DNA of 64,000 bases from Yoonia vestfoldensis SKA53. Its GTDB lineage: Bacteria > Pseudomonadota > Alphaproteobacteria > Rhodobacterales > Rhodobacteraceae. A program made the position numbers and the translations under genes. Within the stretch, counting starts at the first letter, position 1. The number at the start of each line of letters is the position of its first letter. The notes beneath the pieces were generated by a model. The model saw nothing but the letters and a program-made list of their open reading frames with translations. It was not told the origin of the DNA and did not search any database. The stretch spans positions 105,432 through 169,431 of the forward strand of contig NZ_CH672414.1 in NCBI RefSeq assembly GCF_000152785.1, in the 5' to 3' direction. Shown here piece after piece: positions 6,697 to 15,018 of this stretch.

Positions 6697-9518
6697 TTGC
6701 GCGACATCCATGCAAGGTTTTTGGGTGCGGGCGGCACCGGGGATTTCAGTGCAGGCATGACGGGCTGGGCCTCGTTCGGCAGGCCTGATTTTTCGATCTT
6801 CACGCGCAGATCGAACCATGCGGCCTGTCCGGTGACCGGATCGGAATTGGCCCAGCGCAGCCCGTCGCCGCGCGGCGGCAAGAGTTCGTGGATCAGGTGG
6901 TTCAGCAAGAAACCCTTGGTCGCCTCGGGCGCTGTTTCGTCCAGCGCCCAAGCGCCTTTGCGTTTGCCGATGGCGTTCCATGTCCAGATCGTGTTTTCGT
7001 TCAAGCCTGCCTGATGGGCCACCGGTACGGTGATCGCGCCATGCGCCGAGCTGACGCGCGCCCAATCGCCGTCCTGGAACCCGTGCTGGTCCCAGATTTT
7101 TGTCGGCAGATAGAGCGGGTTGTGTCCGTGGATCTGGCGCAGCCAGGCGTTCTGGCTGCCCCAGCTGTGATACATCGCCATTGGCCGTTGGGTCAGCGCG
7201 TGGATCGGGTATTCTGCCGGGTCGACATGCCCATCCTCGAACGGCGGATACCAGATCGGCAGCGGGTCCATCGTCGCCTTGATCTGGCCACGCAGATGAT
7301 CGGGCGGCTGGCGGTGGCCGCGCCCTTCGGCGGCGGCCTGGAATTTGCGCAAAGGTTCGACGTAAAGCTGGAAGATATAAGGCTGGACGACGTCGTAAAA
7401 GCCCATCTTGACTGCCCAGTCCTGGTATTCGGTGCTGAAGGGTTTGTAATAGGCGCAGTTTTCGGGGACATGGCTGATCCAGAAACCACCATTGTCGATA
7501 TAGCTCTGCAGCTGGTCGGGGTTGGCGGTGCCGCGCCCCTCATCCTGGCCATCCGCACCGCGGAAACCGGCGAGCGGACCGATGCCGGGGCGACGGATGT
7601 GGGTGGTGATGTAATCGGCGTAGTCTTTGTATTTCGCACTGCCATCGTCATTCACGAACCCCGGCAGCCCCAGCCGCGCGCCCAGATCGCACAGCACCGA
7701 CTGGAACCCGCGCACATCGCGGTCGGGTTCCACCACGGGCCAGCGGATCGCGTCGGCGACCCCGTCCGCCTCGCAGATCGGGCGGTCGAGCAGGCTGATG
7801 CAATCATGCCGTTCCAGATAGGTCGTGTCGGGCAGGATCAGGTCGGCATAGGCCACCATTTCCGAGGAATAGGCATCGGAATAGATGATGCGCGGGATGA
7901 CGTAATCGCCGTTTTCATCCTTGTCGGTCAGCATCTTGTGGACGCCGCCCACATTCATCGAGGAATTCCACGACATGTTCGCCATATACATGAACAGCGT
8001 GTCGATCTTGTAGGGGTCGCCCGCATGGGCGTTGCTGATCACCATATGCATCAGCCCGTGGGCTGACATCGGGTTGTCCCATGAAAAGGCCTTGTCGATG
8101 CGGATTGGTGTGCCGTCATCATGCAGCAGCAGGTCTTCGGGGCCTTGCACATAGCCCAGATGCGGGCCGTCCAATGCCGCCCCTGCTGTCACTTTGCCAT
8201 GTGGTTTGGGATGGGCTGTGGCGGGTTTGGGGTAGGGCGGTTTGAACCGCATCCCGCCCGGCGTTTCCACGGCGCCAAGGATGATCTGCAGCATATGCAA
8301 TGCGCGACAGGTCTGGAAACCGTTGGAATGCGCCGAAATCCCCCGCATCGCGTGGAAACTGACGGGGCGGCCGACCATCTGGGCGTGTTTCTTGCCGCGA
8401 AAATCGGTCCATGCGCGGTCAAGGATCACAGGTTCGTCAAACGCTACCCGGGCCAGATCGGCGGCCAGCGCGCGGATGCGCTGGGCCGAGATGCCGCAGC
8501 GGTCGGCCACAGCCTCGGGCGCATAGGCCGGGTCCAGATAACGGTCAGCCATCTGGTGGAACACGGGCCGATGCGTGATGCCGGCCGCACGGTGGGTCGC
8601 GGCCAGATCGGGTTCTACGCCCTGGCCGTTCCACGGCGCAAGTTGGCCAGTGCGCCGATCGATGACCTGTGGCTGGCCCGCCGCATCGCGCAGGAACAGG
8701 CCGAACTGGTCGGATTTGGGGTCTTCGTTCACAAGGACCGAGGCATTGGTGAACTGCGCCAGATAGTCGAGATCGACCTTGCCCGCGCTCATCAGGCAAT
8801 GCACCAGTGCAAGGATGAACAGCCCGTCTGTGCCGGGCGTGATGCCGACCCAATCATCGGCCACCGCATTATATCCGGTGCGGATCGGGTTCACGCCGAT
8901 GATCCGCGCGCCGCGGGCCTTGATCTTGCCAATGCCCATCTTGATCGGGTTGCTGTCGTGGTCCTCTGCCACCCCGAACAGCATGAACAGCTTGGTATGG
9001 TCCCAGTCGGGCTGGCCGAATTCCCAAAACGCGCCGCCCATCGTATAGATGCCCGCAGCGGCCATATTGACCGAACAAAACCCGCCATGGGCCGCGTAAT
9101 TGGGTGTGCCGAACCCTTGCGCCCAAAAGCTGGTGAAGGATTGCGACTGGTCGCGGCCGGTGAAGAACGCCAGTTTCTCGGGGTGGTTTGCGCGGATCGG
9201 CGCCAGCCAGTCTGTCGCAGTTTGCAGCGCCTCTTCCCAGCTGATTTCCTCAAACTCGCCCGACCCGCGTTCGCCAACCCGCCGCAGGGGCGCGCGCAGG
9301 CGGGACGGCGCATTGTGCTGCATGATGCCCGCGGACCCCTTGGCGCAGAGCACGCCTTTGTTCACCGGATGGTCACGGTTGCCTTCGATATAGGCGACCT
9401 TGCCATCCTTCATATGGACGTTGATCCCACAGCGGCACGCGCACATGTAACATGTCGTCTTGCGCAGCTCGTCGGACACATGGGGGGATGTGTCAAGCTG
9501 GGGCTGGTCAAGGGACAT
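6693..9518 (-). CDS. soeA: Sulfite dehydrogenase molybdenum subunit SoeA
   Basis: A 941-residue molybdopterin oxidoreductase of the DMSO reductase family. The N-terminal [4Fe-4S] motif is C23, C26, C30 and C58. The middle carries bis-MGD-binding segments (FFTGRDQSQSFTSFWAQG, GVNPIRTGYNAVADD) and the C-terminal molydop-binding domain lies around 730-900. There is no twin-arginine signal, which fits the cytoplasmic SoeA that oxidises sulfite to sulfate rather than a periplasmic DMSO reductase. AAAGGAAA lies just upstream of the ATG. The neighbours (SoeB, SoeC, TauE-type exporter, TauR, Tpa) support sulfite from sulfonate breakdown as substrate. A polysulfide or thiosulfate reductase-like role is the main alternative. 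Confidence 0.82.
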   Translation of the reverse strand: MSLDQPQLDTSPHVSDELRKTTCYMCACRCGINVHMKDGKVAYIEGNRDHPVNKGVLCAKGSAGIMQHNAPSRLRAPLRRVGERGSGEFEEISWEEALQTATDWLAPIRANHPEKLAFFTGRDQSQSFTSFWAQGFGTPNYAAHGGFCSVNMAAAGIYTMGGAFWEFGQPDWDHTKLFMLFGVAEDHDSNPIKMGIGKIKARGARIIGVNPIRTGYNAVADDWVGITPGTDGLFILALVHCLMSAGKVDLDYLAQFTNASVLVNEDPKSDQFGLFLRDAAGQPQVIDRRTGQLAPWNGQGVEPDLAATHRAAGITHRPVFHQMADRYLDPAYAPEAVADRCGISAQRIRALAADLARVAFDEPVILDRAWTDFRGKKHAQMVGRPVSFHAMRGISAHSNGFQTCRALHMLQIILGAVETPGGMRFKPPYPKPATAHPKPHGKVTAGAALDGPHLGYVQGPEDLLLHDDGTPIRIDKAFSWDNPMSAHGLMHMVISNAHAGDPYKIDTLFMYMANMSWNSSMNVGGVHKMLTDKDENGDYVIPRIIYSDAYSSEMVAYADLILPDTTYLERHDCISLLDRPICEADGVADAIRWPVVEPDRDVRGFQSVLCDLGARLGLPGFVNDDGSAKYKDYADYITTHIRRPGIGPLAGFRGADGQDEGRGTANPDQLQSYIDNGGFWISHVPENCAYYKPFSTEYQDWAVKMGFYDVVQPYIFQLYVEPLRKFQAAAEGRGHRQPPDHLRGQIKATMDPLPIWYPPFEDGHVDPAEYPIHALTQRPMAMYHSWGSQNAWLRQIHGHNPLYLPTKIWDQHGFQDGDWARVSSAHGAITVPVAHQAGLNENTIWTWNAIGKRKGAWALDETAPEATKGFLLNHLIHELLPPRGDGLRWANSDPVTGQAAWFDLRVKIEKSGLPNEAQPVMPALKSPVPPAPKNLAWMSRK

Positions 9519-9538
9519 CGTCGTTTCCTTTCAATGGC

Positions 9539-9727
9539 TTAGTATTGCGCCAACAGGGTCAGCGCGTCGCGGGCGATCTGCTTTTCCTCGTCGGCGGGGA
9601 TCACATGCAAAGGCACCTTATCAAGAAACGCCAGATGGTCCATGATCCGGCTGCGGATTTCGCCTGCATTTTCATCGATCCCGCCGGTGGTGGCCATGGC
9701 ACTGCCGGTTTGCACGGCGCCTTTCAT
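9539..9727 (-). pseudogene. ackA: C-terminal relic of acetate kinase
   Basis: A 62-codon frame whose body (TTGGIDENAGEIRSRI, then VIPADEEKQIARDAL) matches the conserved C-terminus of acetate kinase, normally F-T-G-G-I-G-E-N and V-I-P-T-D-E-E. The usual roughly 400-residue enzyme is missing its phosphate- and acetate-binding domains, so it cannot be a kinase. Its ATG overlaps the TauE-type gene stop as ATGA (9724-9727), and it ends 20 bp before soeA. In many sulfonate-degrading Rhodobacterales, ackA accompanies xsc and pta, which convert sulfoacetaldehyde to acetyl phosphate and acetyl-CoA. I infer that a deletion removed the rest of such a module. The fragment may still be translated. Confidence 0.7.
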
Positions 9728-10473
9728 GTGACCATCGCTCGGATCAGGCCGAGCGCGGACAACATCAGCAAGAGCAAAACCGCCGATTGCCGGAAGGCCG
9801 CGGGCGAGGCTGCCAGAAACCGCCGTCCGCCCAACCAGACGCCCAAACCCAGTATCGGGAACGCCATGAGCGCGGCAATGACGGTGTCCCATGTCACCAA
9901 CCCGCCGAGCCACAACAGCGGCAGGGTTATCAGATCTAACGCTGTCAGATAGACGATCATCGTCGCGCGGAACCCTGCCGCCTGCACCGGTTGCGCCGAC
10001 AAAAACGCCGCGACCGGCAGCCCGCCTATCCCTGCGCTGTTGCACATCCCCGACAAGACCCCGACGCTGCCATGCCCCAGCGCGCCGATCCGCCGCTGCA
10101 AGGTCCAACCCGACAGCAGCAAGAGCGCCATCAGCACGATTACACCGGAAATGGCGATGCGCGCCGTATCCTCGCCCACCGACAGCATCACCGATACCGA
10201 AAACGGCAGCGCGATGGCCGCCCCGACGATCAGCCATCCGACACGGTGCCAGTCGACATGCGCCCGAATGCCGCGCGCCTGAAAGGCTGTCATCATGATT
10301 TCGCAGGCGAAAACGACGGGGATGAACGGCAACGGGTTAGTCAGCAATGCGGCAAAGGCGATAAAGATAGCGGAAAACCCGAACCCCGAATAGCCCCGCA
10401 CAAAGGCCGCCCCAAGCAGGGCAAAGCCCAGCAAGATGGCGGTGCCGGGGCCAAGGTCGAATGGCATGATCAC
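9724..10473 (-). CDS. TauE/SafE-family sulfite/anion exporter
   Basis: A 249-residue inner-membrane protein of the TSUP family with about eight hydrophobic segments in two similar halves. The first half opens GFALLGAAFVRGYSGFGFSA and the second holds the GVLSGMCNSAGIGG motif. TauE members are thought to export sulfite or sulfonate breakdown products. Its start (ATGATCATG) overlaps the tauR stop as ATGA, and its own stop overlaps the acetate kinase relic. Placed between tauR and soeABC, it most plausibly exports sulfite when the oxidising enzyme is saturated. The substrate is inferred from context only. Confidence 0.82.
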   Translation of the reverse strand: MIMPFDLGPGTAILLGFALLGAAFVRGYSGFGFSAIFIAFAALLTNPLPFIPVVFACEIMMTAFQARGIRAHVDWHRVGWLIVGAAIALPFSVSVMLSVGEDTARIAISGVIVLMALLLLSGWTLQRRIGALGHGSVGVLSGMCNSAGIGGLPVAAFLSAQPVQAAGFRATMIVYLTALDLITLPLLWLGGLVTWDTVIAALMAFPILGLGVWLGGRRFLAASPAAFRQSAVLLLLMLSALGLIRAMVT

Positions 10474-11936
10474 GCCGCATTCTTTGTCAAGGCCGCGGCG
10501 ATCAGGCGCACGCCTTCGGTGATCCGGCTGGCAGGGATCGAGGAATAGGCAAGGCGCATGTATTCCGTTGGCGGCGCATCCCCTGCAAAGAACCGCGCGC
10601 CCGGTTCGACCAGCACGCCCTTGGCGCGCAACGATTGTGCCAGCGGCGTTGTATCGGTGCCGTCGGGTGTTCTGACCCAGACAGATGACCCGCCCGACTG
10701 CCCTTGACCCGCGACCACCAGCCCGCTGTCCTGCAAAGCCGCGTCCAGCACCTGCCTGCGGTCGTGATAGGCGCGGCTCATCCGGCGGATCAGCGCATCG
10801 TAATGGCCCAGCGACAGGTAATAGCTGACCGTGCGCTGGATATGCCCCGGCGGATGGCGCAAGACGGTGGCGCGCAGGGCGCGTGCCTCTTTGATGAACG
10901 GCGCAGGCCCGACAAGATAGCCAAGGCGCAGCCCTGGAAACAGGGATTTCGAAAACGACCCGACATAGATCACCCGCCCATGCGGGTCGAGCGATTTGAG
11001 CGAGGGCGAGGGCGGTTTCAGGAACGACATTTCGAATTCGTAATCATCTTCGACGATAATGAAATCCTGCGCTTCGCCCTTTGCGATCAATGCCTTGCGC
11101 CGGTCCAGCGGCATGGTTGCTGCCGTCGGGCATTGGTGGCTGGGGGTAGAGAACAGCACGTCGATATCATCGGACAAAGCATCGGGCGGCAACCCGTCCT
11201 GATCGACCGGCACGATGCTGAGCTGGCAGCGCGATTGCATCAGGATATTGCGCATTGCAGGATAGCAGGGATCCTCGATCGCGGCCCGCCTGCGGCTGTT
11301 GAGCAGCACCTGCGCCGATAGCCACAAAGCGTTTTGCGCGCCCATGGTGATCAGGATTTCATCGGGATTGGCCAGAATACCCCGTCTTGGCAGGGTTTGG
11401 CGGCTGATGAAATCCACCAGTTCTGGGTCGTCGCCGTCGTAATAATCCGCCGTCAGCGCGCCGAAATCCCGCATCCCCAGCGCGCGCAGGGCGCACAGCC
11501 GCCAATTGGCGGTATCGAACAAGGTCCGGTCCGCCTGCCCATAGATAAATGGGTAACGGTAATTTGCCCAATCGGTGGGTTTTTCGATGCTCAGCGCCGG
11601 GGTGAACCGCTGGCCGATGGCGCGGGTCCAGTCCACTGTGCCGGTCTGGGTCTGCTGCATGGCAAAGGCAGGCGGTTCGGGCGCATTGTCGGACACGTAA
11701 TACCCTGACCGTCCACGCGCGGTCAGGTAATCATCGGCCACCAGTTCGGTATAGGCCAGTGTCACAGTAATCCGGCTGACACCCAGATGCTGCGCCATCA
11801 TCCGCGATGACGGCAGGCGTTCACCGGGGCGGAACCGGCCTGCAAGAATGCCCTGCGCCACCATCTGCTGGATGCGCGCCTGCAACGTGCCAACTGCACT
11901 TGGGTCGAGGAAAAAGGTTTCAATGGAAATCGACAT
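10470..11936 (-). CDS. tauR: Taurine regulator TauR (MocR/GntR-aminotransferase fusion)
   Basis: A 488-residue MocR-type regulator. A GntR winged helix covers about residues 10-85 (GERLPSSRMMAQHLGVSRIT) and an aminotransferase class I-like domain follows. The PLP lysine motif is VGSFSKSLFPGLRLGYLVG. In Rhodobacter capsulatus, TauR activates taurine genes and binds tandem repeats near tpa. Here a tandem CTGG-type repeat lies immediately upstream of the start (11940-11971), consistent with autoregulation. The gene is in line with tpa instead of divergent from it, and is coupled downstream to the TauE-type exporter. Other MocR proteins (PdxR, GabR) are alternatives, but the neighbours favour TauR. 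Confidence 0.83.
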   Translation of the reverse strand: MSISIETFFLDPSAVGTLQARIQQMVAQGILAGRFRPGERLPSSRMMAQHLGVSRITVTLAYTELVADDYLTARGRSGYYVSDNAPEPPAFAMQQTQTGTVDWTRAIGQRFTPALSIEKPTDWANYRYPFIYGQADRTLFDTANWRLCALRALGMRDFGALTADYYDGDDPELVDFISRQTLPRRGILANPDEILITMGAQNALWLSAQVLLNSRRRAAIEDPCYPAMRNILMQSRCQLSIVPVDQDGLPPDALSDDIDVLFSTPSHQCPTAATMPLDRRKALIAKGEAQDFIIVEDDYEFEMSFLKPPSPSLKSLDPHGRVIYVGSFSKSLFPGLRLGYLVGPAPFIKEARALRATVLRHPPGHIQRTVSYYLSLGHYDALIRRMSRAYHDRRQVLDAALQDSGLVVAGQGQSGGSSVWVRTPDGTDTTPLAQSLRAKGVLVEPGARFFAGDAPPTEYMRLAYSSIPASRITEGVRLIAAALTKNAA

Positions 11937-11939
11937 GCT

Positions 11940-11971
11940 CTGGCCCTAAGTTTCGTCCAGACTGGACTTAT
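11940..11971. promoter_or_regulatory. Candidate TauR operator upstream of tauR
   Basis: Two 10-bp direct repeats, CTGGCCCTAA (11940-11949) and CTGGACTTAT (11962-11971), flank a 12-bp spacer that contains TTTC (GAAA on the other strand). This matches what I recall of the R. capsulatus TauR target: CTGGACYTAA direct repeats around GAAA. It lies 4 bp from the tauR start codon, so it may also cover the promoter. Confidence 0.55.
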
Positions 11972-11996
11972 CCTGGGGCCAAGGCAAGCGGGTGGT

Positions 11997-13379
11997 TTAG
12001 CCCAGAACGCGGGTGATGGCCTGATCGACAGCCTCGGTGATCTGGTTCAGATCGTCCTTGGTCGCAATCAGCGACGGCGCGAACAACAGCGTGTTGTTGA
12101 ACCCCGGCAGCGACCGGTTGGTGGCCCCGATGATCACGCCCTGCGCCATGCAATCGGCGACGATAGCCTGCACCTTCTTTTCGTCCATCGGTTCCTTGGT
12201 CGTGCGGTCCGCGACCAGTTCGGCCCCTTGGAACAGGCCCATGCCGCGCACGTCACCGATCCATTTATGCTTGTCCATCAGCGCATGAAGGTTGCCCGAC
12301 AGATGCGCGCCCATGGCAACGGAATTGCCCAGCAAGTCTTCTTCTTCGATGATGCGCATGTTCTCAATCGCCGCCGCTGGCCCCGCAGTGCAGCCGCCAA
12401 AGGTGGAAATATCGCGGAAATAGGACAGTTTGTCGGTGTCGTCCTTGAACATCTCGAACACGGCATTGGTCGTCACACAGCACGAAATCGCAGCATAGCC
12501 AGAGGCCACGCCCTTGGCCATCGTCACGATATCGGGCTGCACGCCGAATTGCTGATAACCGAACCAAGCACCGGTGCGGCCCAGACCGCAGACCACCTCG
12601 TCGATATGCAGCAGGATGTCGTATTTGCGGCAAAGTTCCTGCACGCGCTGCCAATAGCCTGATGGCGGCACGATGATCCCGCCGCCTGCGGTGATCGGTT
12701 CAAGGCACAGCGCACCAATGGTGTCGGCGCCTTCGGCAAGGATGACATCCTCGATCGCCTTTGCGGCATTGGCTGCGTATTCTTCGCCCAAGGTGCCATC
12801 TTGGCTGCGATATTCCAGACAATGCGGCACGCGGATGAACCCCGGCACAAAGGGGCCGTATTGCGCGTTGCGTTCATCCTGCCCGCCTGCCGACAGGTTG
12901 GCGATGGTGGTGCCGTGGTAATCGCGTTCGCGGTACAAGATCTTGGATTTCTTGCCGCCGTAATGTTTGTGGCTGATCTGGCGGACCATCTTGAACGCCT
13001 TTTCATTCGCCTCGGACCCCGAGTTCGCATAGTAAACGCGGTCCAGACCGGGCATTTTCTCGATCAGCATTTCGGCGAATTGCGCGCCGGGAATGGTGCC
13101 AAGCGCGCCGCCAAAGAAACACATCTTGGTCACGGCATCGGAAATCGCGCGGCCCATGCGTTCGCGGCCATAGCCGATGTTGACGGTCCAGACGCCGCCC
13201 GACACCGCATCGACATGTTCCTTGCCCTTGATGTCCCAGACGCGCAATCCGCGCCCTTCGACGATGATGCGCGGGTCGATGGTTTCATAGGCCTTGTGCT
13301 GGCTGATGTGGTGCCAGACATGGGCGCGGTCAGCCTCGATCACATGGCCGGGGTCGTTGGCAAAATTCAGGGTATCCAT
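11997..13379 (-). CDS. tpa: Taurine--pyruvate aminotransferase
   Basis: A 460-residue class III PLP aminotransferase. The N-terminus (LNFANDPGHVIEADRAHVWH) and the long SGGVWTVNIGYGRERMG region look like Rhodobacterales Tpa, which transfers the amino group of taurine to pyruvate and yields sulfoacetaldehyde and alanine. The PLP-binding core includes LLHIDEVVCGLGRTG and the lysine motif TMAKGVASGYAAIS. The ATG at 13379 is chosen because homologous sequence starts there; the frame stays open upstream, but that part is unlike the family. tauR follows 60 bp downstream on the same strand. No sulfoacetaldehyde acetyltransferase is in view, so the product's fate is unclear. Hypotaurine or another omega-amino donor is possible. 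Confidence 0.8.
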   Translation of the reverse strand: MDTLNFANDPGHVIEADRAHVWHHISQHKAYETIDPRIIVEGRGLRVWDIKGKEHVDAVSGGVWTVNIGYGRERMGRAISDAVTKMCFFGGALGTIPGAQFAEMLIEKMPGLDRVYYANSGSEANEKAFKMVRQISHKHYGGKKSKILYRERDYHGTTIANLSAGGQDERNAQYGPFVPGFIRVPHCLEYRSQDGTLGEEYAANAAKAIEDVILAEGADTIGALCLEPITAGGGIIVPPSGYWQRVQELCRKYDILLHIDEVVCGLGRTGAWFGYQQFGVQPDIVTMAKGVASGYAAISCCVTTNAVFEMFKDDTDKLSYFRDISTFGGCTAGPAAAIENMRIIEEEDLLGNSVAMGAHLSGNLHALMDKHKWIGDVRGMGLFQGAELVADRTTKEPMDEKKVQAIVADCMAQGVIIGATNRSLPGFNNTLLFAPSLIATKDDLNQITEAVDQAITRVLG

Positions 13380-13480
13380 ATCCGGCGGCTCCGTTTTGAA
13401 GAATGATTTGGGCGGCCTGCGAATCCGGTCCGCAGGCTTGTGCATTGCGTCCCACTGTGACCCATCTTGCACCATGATCA

Positions 13481-13513
13481 ATAGGGCCAGATGACACGCA
13501 AACATAATGCCAG
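13481..13513 (-). promoter_or_regulatory. Candidate TauR operator upstream of tpa
   Basis: On the minus strand, CTGGCATTAT (13513-13504) and CTGGCCCTAT (13490-13481) form a direct repeat with a 13-bp spacer starting GTTT. It lies about 100-135 bp upstream of the tpa start. The architecture copies the repeat pair in front of tauR, which is why I call it, although each half differs from the consensus. Confidence 0.4.
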
Positions 13514-13591
13514 ATTTGCGCATATAGACAGGGCTGGTGCGGATGCGAAAATCCGGTTTGCCATTGCAGGTCGCGCTGATCATATGGGCGG

Positions 13592-14110
13592 ATGATGACC
13601 GTTTCCGCCCTGTTGATCCTGCTGCCTGCCTTGATCGGCTTTGTCGTGCTGTTGGCGCGGCATCGCAAGCCAACGCGCCCCGCAGCCGTGATCGCGCGCC
13701 ATGCCATCGTGGTGGACGGGTCCAACGTGATGCATTGGGGTGGCGCGCCATCGGCCAAGGTGCTCGCGCGCGTGCTGGGCGCGTTGCAGACCAAGGGCTA
13801 TACACCCATCGTGTTCTTTGATGCCAGCGTCGGCTATCGGCTGGCGGACCGGTATCTTGATGCAGGCGATCTGGCGGGCCTGATCGGCCTGCCCGCGGCA
13901 CAGATCCATGTCGTGGACAAAGGGGTGATTGCCGACAGTGCGATCTTGGAGTTTTCTGCCCTGCACGGGCTGCGGATCGTCAGCAATGACCAATATCGCG
14001 ACTGGCGCGTGCAATTCCCGCATCTGCACCGCAAGGGTGCGGTGCTGCGCGGCAGGTTTCAGGATGGTGCGGTGGTCTGGCAGCAGCGGCTAAAGCTCGT
14101 CCGCGCGTAA
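13592..14110 (+). CDS. Membrane-anchored NYN/Zc3h12a-like ribonuclease
   Basis: A 172-residue protein. Residues 3-22 form one transmembrane anchor (SALLILLPALIGFVVLL), followed by a basic stretch. The catalytic NYN/PIN-like domain covers about 38-165. Conserved acidic positions are visible in IVVDGSNVMHWG, IVFFDASVGYRLADRY, KGVIADSAILEF and IVSNDQYRDW, the four-Asp pattern of metal-dependent RNases in this fold. It would face the cytoplasm from the inner membrane and cut RNA. It converges with a HugZ-like gene, and the two overlap by 21 bp at their 3' ends. The RNA target is unknown. Confidence 0.75.
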   Translation: MMTVSALLILLPALIGFVVLLARHRKPTRPAAVIARHAIVVDGSNVMHWGGAPSAKVLARVLGALQTKGYTPIVFFDASVGYRLADRYLDAGDLAGLIGLPAAQIHVVDKGVIADSAILEFSALHGLRIVSNDQYRDWRVQFPHLHRKGAVLRGRFQDGAVVWQQRLKLVRA

Positions 14111-14551
14111 CCGATAAGCCTTGCCGAAACCGCCGTTCAGGTCGATGCCGGTGGGCGCCAGCCGGAACATCACGAAATCCGTGAAATCGTAATAAAGCTT
14201 GGCCTTCGGCACCGCCGCCAGCCAGATGTCCTTGTGCGCGGGTTTGTCCACCTGTGCGGCCTGCGCGCTTAGCGTCAGGCGCGGATGGGTCAGCGGATCG
14301 CCCTTGGCACCCGGCTCGCCCACCAGCACAGCGCAGGCGGGATGCGCCAGCAGGGCCTGCGTATGGGTGGACAGGGTGGAGACCAGCGTCAGCGCGGTCG
14401 TGCCGTGCCAGATCAGCCCGACACGCGCGACATAGGGCGCGCCGGTGTCAGGATGGATCACGGCAAGCGCCGCATGGCGCATATCGCCCAACAACTGCCG
14501 CACCAGCACGCGGGCGGCATCATCGGTGGGATTGACCGGTTCGCGTTTCAT
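14090..14551 (-). CDS. HugZ-like pyridoxamine 5'-phosphate oxidase-family protein
   Basis: A 153-residue split-barrel protein. The order MRHAALAVIHPDTGAPYVARVG, LVSTLSTHTQALLAHPACAVLVGEP, then a C-terminal FRLAPTGIDLNGGFGKAYRL resembles HugZ/FMN-binding PNPOx-fold proteins, some of which bind or degrade heme. The substrate here is not evident. Its 3' end overlaps the oppositely oriented NYN gene, and its start overlaps the stop of the upstream exported protein gene as ATGA (14548-14551), so those two are co-translated. Confidence 0.72.
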   Translation of the reverse strand: MKREPVNPTDDAARVLVRQLLGDMRHAALAVIHPDTGAPYVARVGLIWHGTTALTLVSTLSTHTQALLAHPACAVLVGEPGAKGDPLTHPRLTLSAQAAQVDKPAHKDIWLAAVPKAKLYYDFTDFVMFRLAPTGIDLNGGFGKAYRLRADEL

Positions 14552-14973
14552 GCAAGATTGGCCGCAGGGCAGGCGCGAAACGCCGCCATCGCGGGGCCAA
14601 TCCCGTCAAGCGACAGGCCCAAAGTGCTGTCACCCGATGTTGCATAGGCGCGCAGGTTGAATTGCAACCCGTCCAGCACATTGCCGAACCCGCTGTCGGT
14701 TACCGTCAGGCTGCGGCGATCAGGGCTAACGCGATGCCGGTCTGTCTGGATGAAAATCGGACGGTTGCCCGCGAAATTCATCGCGAATGTCGGGTCATCC
14801 GGCCAAGTGCCATCCGGCAGCGTCAGGGTCACGCTGTATTCGGGCAGGGCCGCATCATAGGTCACGGTGATCAGGCCGTCGGCATCCGTCAGGGTGCAGA
14901 TCGGCGCAGGCGAAAACTCCCACGCGGCGGCGGGGGTGACGAGTACGAAAAGCGCGCATGTCAGGTGTTTCAT
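14548..14973 (-). CDS. Small exported protein of unknown function
   Basis: A 141-residue protein with a Sec signal peptide (MKHLTCALFVLVTPAAAWEF). The mature part looks beta-rich, with two cysteines that could pair (PICTL near the N-terminus and FRACPAA near the end). ATG 14973 is chosen because it begins the signal peptide; an ATG at 15009 would place 12 odd residues in front. I recognise no family. It is coupled to the HugZ-like gene downstream. Confidence 0.65.
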   Translation of the reverse strand: MKHLTCALFVLVTPAAAWEFSPAPICTLTDADGLITVTYDAALPEYSVTLTLPDGTWPDDPTFAMNFAGNRPIFIQTDRHRVSPDRRSLTVTDSGFGNVLDGLQFNLRAYATSGDSTLGLSLDGIGPAMAAFRACPAANLA

Positions 14974-15018
14974 GATGGTCCGGCCGATCGTAGGGTGGGG
15001 GTACGCCACATGCGCACC

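Noticed and set aside
8121-9542. A 473-codon plus-strand frame
   Set aside because: Entirely antisense to soeA, without recognisable domains; a GC-skew shadow.
13380-13901. Upstream extension of the tpa frame
   Set aside because: The added 170 residues are not aminotransferase-like and lie antisense to the NYN ribonuclease gene.
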